Source of the DNA: Rhodococcus sp. AW25M09
GTDB taxonomy: Bacteria > Actinomycetota > Actinomycetes > Mycobacteriales > Mycobacteriaceae
Assembly (NCBI RefSeq): GCF_000333955.1
Contig: NZ_CAPS01000109.1
Location: 62,001 to 126,000, forward strand
DNA length: 64,000 nt
Direction: 5' to 3'
Shown: one piece after another, positions 58,136 to 64,000 of the stretch
Layout: every line of letters starts with the position of its first letter
Numbering within the stretch: position 1 is the first letter of the stretch
Translations under genes and position numbers: made by a program
Notes under the pieces: model-generated
The model's input: the letters and a program-made list of their open reading frames with translations, nothing else
Database searches by the model: none
Told to the model about the DNA's origin: nothing

Positions 58136-59341
58136 TCATTCGGGGTCGGGCACGGTCATCGATCCGTGCGGGTCGTCGATGTCGACGTCGTGGCCGTCTT
58201 CTCGGAGACCGGCGACGGCGTCGTCGAGCAATCGACGCGCCACATCGTCCATCGAGCGAACGTGGCCCAGATCGAGGGTGATCCGGCGGCGGGGGTCGAT
58301 GCCCGTCGCCAGCATTGCCAGCACCGATTCCGCTCCGGCGAAACGTAGGTCGCCTTGCAGTTGCACGTTCGTGGCGTCCTCGCCCGTCACCCCACGAATG
58401 GCCGACGAACCACTCGGTGCCACATGCATCATGTGCAATTCGAGATCTCTGGAAAGACGCTCGAACACTGCGACTCCCCGCACACTGTTGCCGTGTTCGT
58501 TCAACTTGGGCGACAACACAGCCAACCCGACCTGCCCCGGCAGCACACCGATTATGGCACCTGCCACCCCGCTCTTGGCTGGAATGCCCACCGTCGCAAC
58601 CCAACTCCCCGATCCGTCGTACATACCACAGGTCGACATCACCGACAGCACGTGTCGATTGACCGCCCCGTCGATCAGCCGTTCCTCGGTGGTGGGATCG
58701 ACTCCCCCGTTGGCCATCACCGACGCAATGGTGGCCAGGTCCACGCAGTTGACGTCCACCGAACATTGGCGGGCGTAGCCGTCGACCACCTCGGCCGGAT
58801 CGGCTGCGAGCACTCCGACGGATTTGAGAAGATGTGCGATCGCCGTGTTGCGATCGTCCGACTCGATCTCGGCTTCGTAGACGGCCGTGTTTGTGCTCAA
58901 TTGCCTTCCCGCGCAGCGGCTGTGCAGATCTCTGACGCGGTCGGCACGCTCCTGGGCGCAATTGCCTCGAATCATCGAGTGCACAGCGAGCGCGCCGGCA
59001 TTGATCAGTGGATTGCGCGGTCTTCCGGTGGAGTGTTCGAGGGAGATCTCGTTGAACGAGTCACCGGACGGTTCGACGTCGGTGGCCTCGAGCATCCGTT
59101 CGAGGCCGTTGTCGTCGAGCGCCACAGCGTATGCAAGGGCTTTGGAAATGGATTGAATCGAGAACTCGACGTCGCAGTCCCCTGCGGAATAGATCGATCC
59201 GCCGACGGTGGCCAGGGCCACCGCGAAGGCATTCGGATCTGCTCGCTCCAGTTCGGCGTTGCCCTCTGCGATCGCCCCGCCGTCGAGTTCTCGGCAGTCG
59301 TCGAGAACGGACTCGAGGTAGCGGGTGATCGGTGACTGCAT
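58136..59341 (-). CDS. glsA: Glutaminase with C-terminal STAS domain
   Basis: A 401-residue protein. Residues 1-300 form a serine-dependent glutaminase with the beta-lactamase-like S64-x-x-K67 (FSIQSISKAL), RNPLINAGA and VATVGIPAKSGVAG. Residues about 310-400 are a STAS domain (LATGIDPRRRITLDLGHVRSMDDVARRL in two pieces). It hydrolyses glutamine to glutamate and ammonia. Fusions of glutaminase to STAS occur in actinobacteria, with an unproven regulatory function. The ATG at 59341 fits the family start (MQSPITRYL). Confidence 0.88.
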   Translation of the reverse strand: MQSPITRYLESVLDDCRELDGGAIAEGNAELERADPNAFAVALATVGGSIYSAGDCDVEFSIQSISKALAYAVALDDNGLERMLEATDVEPSGDSFNEISLEHSTGRPRNPLINAGALAVHSMIRGNCAQERADRVRDLHSRCAGRQLSTNTAVYEAEIESDDRNTAIAHLLKSVGVLAADPAEVVDGYARQCSVDVNCVDLATIASVMANGGVDPTTEERLIDGAVNRHVLSVMSTCGMYDGSGSWVATVGIPAKSGVAGAIIGVLPGQVGLAVLSPKLNEHGNSVRGVAVFERLSRDLELHMMHVAPSGSSAIRGVTGEDATNVQLQGDLRFAGAESVLAMLATGIDPRRRITLDLGHVRSMDDVARRLLDDAVAGLREDGHDVDIDDPHGSMTVPDPE

Positions 59342-59739
59342 CACTCCACGCTAACTCGGCGTGGAGCAACCAGACACATCGCGCGAGTCAGCGCTCGCGC
59401 TCTCGGTCCCCTGTAGATGCGCTCTGAAACATTTCCAGAAAAGATCCGAAGCTCTGAGCGCTGGTACTCGCATTTCCGCTGTGGTCCGGTAGGGGTCCGA
59501 CCGCCGCATCGTCTGTTTCCATGAAAGAAATACTGCCGTTTCGACATGACAGCCAACCGGGGGTAAATATCACGAATCAGCAACGGAATATAACGAATGG
59601 ATAACGCACTCCCGGTGTGCCACGTTTGGTGACGCGTGACAACAAACGACGATCTTGTCGGGGCAGCGCCAGGCCGCACCCCGACGTGTGATGCCGGATG
59701 GATCGATATCTGTAAAGTCGGGCCCGAAGAGAGGACGAT
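59342..59739. other. Intergenic spacer of 398 bases between divergent genes
   Basis: The spacer separates the divergent glutaminase and molybdenum hydroxylase genes. It is locally A/T-richer (around 59550-59600) than its surroundings, as expected for promoters. GTCGGGG and CCCCGAC pair at 59656 and 59678 as a 7-bp stem before the molybdenum gene. I see no gene or known riboswitch in it. Confidence 0.6.
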
Positions 59740-61941
59740 GTGACCGACGTGACACCCCGACGGAACGCCGTATCGCGTCGATCCTTCCTCACCGCTCTGG
59801 TGGTCGGCTCCACTCTGACGCTGGTGGCACGGCCGATCGCGTCCGCGGACCCGACCGGCAGCGCCTCCGGCACCGACGGCGACCCCGACCAGGTCCTCAC
59901 CGCATTGCCCGCCGACTCCAACCTGGTGATCCTCGAAGTACGAGGGGACGGGTCCGTGCACTGTGCACTGCCTCGGGCCGAAATCGGACAGGGGCTGACC
60001 ACGTCGGTGGCAATGCTGGTCGCCGAGGAGATGGACATTTCCCTCGACAAGGTCGTCGCGTCGCTCTCACGCGGTCGACAGGAATTGATCGGGAACCACT
60101 ACACGGGCGGCTCCAATTCCATTCGGTCCCTCTGGGATCCGGTTCGATCCATCGCCGCGACGGCACGAGCTCGGCTGCTGCGCGCAGCAGCGAACCGCTG
60201 GAGTGCGGACCTCGGCACGCTGACCATCGTCGACGGGATCGTCACGGCACCGGACGGACGGTCGGCGCACTTCGGTGAGCTGGCGGCTGCCGCAGCCGAC
60301 CCCGGCCTGCGTTTCGATTCGGCGGACCCGAAATCGGTGGACGATACGACCGTTGTCGGTCGACCGGCCGCACGCCAGGATGCCCGCGCAATCGTGACCG
60401 GTCAGCTGACCTACACCCTCGACCTGGACGTGCCGAACGCCATGCCCGTCGTCGTCCGGCGTCCCCCGACGATCAACGGGACCGTCGCCTCGGTGGACGA
60501 GACGGCGCTTCGAACGATGCCCGGGGTCATCGACGTGGCCGTCGTGTCCTCCGGCGTCGCCATCATGGCGCGCACCTTCGGATATGCGCTCGCCGCGAAA
60601 GACGCCGCGGTAGTGACGTGGAACGCCGGTACGATCGACGCCGAGTCCACTGAGTCCATCCAGGACAGGCTTCGACGCAGTACGCCGGCATTCACCGGCT
60701 TCGGCGGGGTGGGTAGGTCCGAGTTGCCGGGCGAGACAAAGCTGAATGTCGATTTCGACTTCGCACCCGTCTCGCACGCAGCGATGGAGACGAACTCCGC
60801 GGTTGCCGACGTACGAGCCGACCGCGCAGACATCTGGGCATCGATGCAGCTACCCAATTACGCGGGGCAGAAAATTGCTCTTGCGCTGGGGATTCCGTTA
60901 AATCGGGTCACCACTCACGTAATGAACGGGGGTGGGTCGTTCGGCCGAAGATTGTACCTGGACGGCCCGCTCGAAGCTGCTGTCATCTCCCGCACAATGG
61001 GTAAACCCGTCAGATTGATGTGGTCGCGAGTGGACGACATGCGCCACGGCCGAGCCCGGCCGGCGGTGCACACCAAGTTCGACGCGGTCCTCGCACGCGG
61101 CAAGGTGATCTCCTGGGAGCAGCGCGTGGCCGCCGTGGCCACCGATTTCGACGGTGGCTTCGGCGACCTGATCACCGACGCTCTGGCACCGTCCCCGCTG
61201 ATCTCGCAGGCGCTGTTCCACAGCACCCGCGACCCGTACTCGTTCACCGACGGCAGCATCAGAACGCTCGTCGAAGTGCCGGTGGCGATGCCGACCGGCA
61301 GTTGGCGATCGGTGTTCTCCGGGACCGTCCGCACCGCCGCCGAGATCATGGTGGACCGCATCGCCGACGCTCTCGATGCCGATCCGCTGGAGTTGCGCAT
61401 CGCGACGGTCGACGACGATCGCCACGGCGACGTTCTGCGCAGGCTGGCCGCAGAGGGCAACTGGGGTGCGGATCTCGGCCCCGGTCGAGCACAGGGCATC
61501 GGCTTCCACGCCGAATTCCGCTCCAGTGCAGGCTATCTCGTCGAGATCGACGCACGAGACCCGCGAGCGCCCCGCGTGACGAGGGCTGTGATCGTGGTCG
61601 ACGTGGGCCGTGTCGTCAATCCGCGCGGCCTCGAGGCCCAGATGATCGGCTGCCTGATGGACGGCATCTCGACCACGCTTCGGGCCGGACTGCATTACGA
61701 GCAGGGACTGCCGCTCGAGGGCAGCTACTCGCAGTTCCACTACGCCCGTCAACGCGACTCGCCACCCGATGTTCGGGTGGTGATCATGCCCGCCAACACC
61801 GAAAGTCCGGGCGGTGCAGGCGAGTTGGGAGTTCCGGCTGCGGCAGCGGCGGTGGCCAACGCGTACGCGCGCGCCACCGGTACCACCCCCACCAGCTTCC
61901 CGATCCTGTTCGATGTCGACTTCGAGCCGCTTCCGAAATGA
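59740..61941 (+). CDS. Tat-exported molybdenum hydroxylase large subunit (IorB-like)
   Basis: A 733-residue protein of the xanthine dehydrogenase/aldehyde oxidase molybdopterin-binding type, close in layout to isoquinoline 1-oxidoreductase beta. It has a twin-arginine signal (VSRRSFLTALVV) with an ASA cleavage site near residue 37, two tandem molybdopterin-binding halves, NGGGSFGRR and the C-terminal catalytic region GGAGELGVPAAAAAVANAY. The start is GTG 59740 after GAGAGGA. It hydroxylates an N-heterocycle or oxidises an aldehyde outside the cytoplasm. No FAD subunit or XdhC-type chaperone is nearby. Confidence 0.87.
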   Translation: MTDVTPRRNAVSRRSFLTALVVGSTLTLVARPIASADPTGSASGTDGDPDQVLTALPADSNLVILEVRGDGSVHCALPRAEIGQGLTTSVAMLVAEEMDISLDKVVASLSRGRQELIGNHYTGGSNSIRSLWDPVRSIAATARARLLRAAANRWSADLGTLTIVDGIVTAPDGRSAHFGELAAAAADPGLRFDSADPKSVDDTTVVGRPAARQDARAIVTGQLTYTLDLDVPNAMPVVVRRPPTINGTVASVDETALRTMPGVIDVAVVSSGVAIMARTFGYALAAKDAAVVTWNAGTIDAESTESIQDRLRRSTPAFTGFGGVGRSELPGETKLNVDFDFAPVSHAAMETNSAVADVRADRADIWASMQLPNYAGQKIALALGIPLNRVTTHVMNGGGSFGRRLYLDGPLEAAVISRTMGKPVRLMWSRVDDMRHGRARPAVHTKFDAVLARGKVISWEQRVAAVATDFDGGFGDLITDALAPSPLISQALFHSTRDPYSFTDGSIRTLVEVPVAMPTGSWRSVFSGTVRTAAEIMVDRIADALDADPLELRIATVDDDRHGDVLRRLAAEGNWGADLGPGRAQGIGFHAEFRSSAGYLVEIDARDPRAPRVTRAVIVVDVGRVVNPRGLEAQMIGCLMDGISTTLRAGLHYEQGLPLEGSYSQFHYARQRDSPPDVRVVIMPANTESPGGAGELGVPAAAAAVANAYARATGTTPTSFPILFDVDFEPLPK

Positions 61942-61947
61942 GGACCC

Positions 61948-62412
61948 ATGCCTGAACAGAAGTTTTACGTCAACGGGGCATCGGTATCGGTCGATCTGCC
62001 CGACGACATGCCGTTGCTCTGGGCCCTGCGTGACGAGCTCGGCGTCCGCGGGCCCAAGTACGGGTGCGGGATCGGCGTCTGTCACGCCTGTACCAGCCAT
62101 CTCGACGGACAGGAGATTCTCGCCTGTGTCACACCGGTCTCCGAGGTCGTCGACAAAGAGGTCACGACCATCGAGGGACTCGCCGACGGAGACGTTCTGC
62201 ATCCGGTGCAGCAGGCGTGGATCGACGAGGACGTCTCCCAGTGCGGGTACTGCCAGCCGGGCCAGATCATGGCTGCCGTCGCGCTGTTGAAGCGCACCCC
62301 GGACCCGACCGATGAGGACATCGACACCATCGAGAACGTGTGCCGATGCGGCACGTATCCCCGAATTCGACGGGCCATCAAGGCGGCCGCGAAAGCAATG
62401 TCCGAACGCTGA
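61948..62412 (+). CDS. 2Fe-2S subunit of the molybdenum hydroxylase (IorA-like)
   Basis: A 154-residue protein binding two 2Fe-2S clusters: plant-ferredoxin type C40, C45, C48, C60 and the helical type C99, C102, C132, C134 ([15 protein letters not shown]). It lies six bases after the large-subunit gene. It carries electrons from the Mo site to an outside acceptor. It has no signal peptide, so if it acts outside it must travel with the Tat-targeted large subunit. Confidence 0.93.
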   Translation: MPEQKFYVNGASVSVDLPDDMPLLWALRDELGVRGPKYGCGIGVCHACTSHLDGQEILACVTPVSEVVDKEVTTIEGLADGDVLHPVQQAWIDEDVSQCGYCQPGQIMAAVALLKRTPDPTDEDIDTIENVCRCGTYPRIRRAIKAAAKAMSER

Positions 62413-62430
62413 CTGCAACTCCGTACAGCA

Positions 62431-62465
62431 CGACACCCCGCGAACCACAGGTTCGCGGGGTGTCG
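62431..62465. terminator. Bidirectional terminator hairpin (15-bp stem)
   Basis: Bases 62431-62445 pair perfectly with 62451-62465 over a five-base loop, between the convergent 2Fe-2S subunit and katG genes. Confidence 0.9.
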
Positions 62466-62490
62466 GCTTACTCGGGTGCTGCTATCGAAA

Positions 62491-64000
<1,510 letters not shown>

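Noticed and set aside
59656-59684. Stem GTCGGGG/CCCCGAC as a molybdenum-cofactor riboswitch
   Set aside because: It is a single seven-base stem and lacks the multi-helix Moco RNA architecture.

Overview
The window looks like chromosomal DNA of a high-GC actinobacterium of the Rhodococcus/Nocardia group. The basis is strongly GC-biased third codon positions, frequent GTG starts, GTGA/ATGA start-stop overlaps, long perfect hairpins without U-tracts, and family content: nicotinoprotein methanol dehydrogenase, a metB/cbs/SGNH esterase/thiolase/Bax-inhibitor neighbourhood resembling the Mycobacterium tuberculosis Rv1072-Rv1079 region, and CdaR/PucR and Lrp regulators. I found no rRNA, tRNA, insertion sequence, prophage or CRISPR array. 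The first and last genes are cut by the window edges.

Layout. 1-4.4 kb: methanol:NDMA-type dehydrogenase with a MoxR ATPase and a VWA/CoxE-like protein downstream, then an MFS exporter. 4.4-13 kb: a racemase-family gene, metB, glutaryl-CoA dehydrogenase, cbs, SGNH esterase, thiolase, Bax-inhibitor-1-like membrane protein and a small acidic protein. 13-16.3 kb: RlmG-like methyltransferase, BCP-type peroxiredoxin, tyrosine phosphatase, monooxygenase-like membrane protein.

16.4-36 kb is an amino-acid catabolism region with five local regulators. It holds an Lrp regulator coupled to a frameshifted D-amino-acid-oxidase-family gene; the branched-chain 2-oxoacid dehydrogenase genes E1alpha-E1beta-E2, divergent from an Lrp regulator and followed by a valine/leucine/phenylalanine dehydrogenase; gabT-gabD with a divergent PucR regulator; a basic amino-acid 2-monooxygenase-like flavoenzyme, a C-N hydrolase and an XRE-cupin regulator in one overlapping operon; a divergent ureohydrolase; and a permease-Usp operon facing a second PucR regulator. 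Read together, the genes can form the route arginine to 4-guanidinobutyramide to 4-guanidinobutyrate to GABA to succinate. The alternative is a lysine (DavBA-like) route.

36-42.4 kb: a TerC membrane protein with a coupled 18-codon leader ORF, Dps, CsbD, an EAL protein coupled to a CdaR-like regulator, and a secreted lipase. 42.4-50 kb: a compact glycan island with four overlapping glycosyltransferase genes on the minus strand, divergent from a WcbI-like protein and a 773-residue two-domain glycosyltransferase. 50-54.7 kb: small membrane protein, an atypical CDP-alcohol phosphotransferase with repeats, YihY-like protein, OsmC, ferritin-like protein, zinc alcohol dehydrogenase. 54.8-56.8 kb: a heme-oxygenase-like diiron enzyme, a CDGSH protein and a HemK2-like methyltransferase packed with overlapping ends. 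57-64 kb: a STAS protein, an internally deleted sulfide:quinone-oxidoreductase-like pseudogene, a glutaminase-STAS fusion, a Tat-dependent molybdenum hydroxylase pair, and katG running off the right edge.

Functions come from motifs and remembered family sequences. No database search was run.
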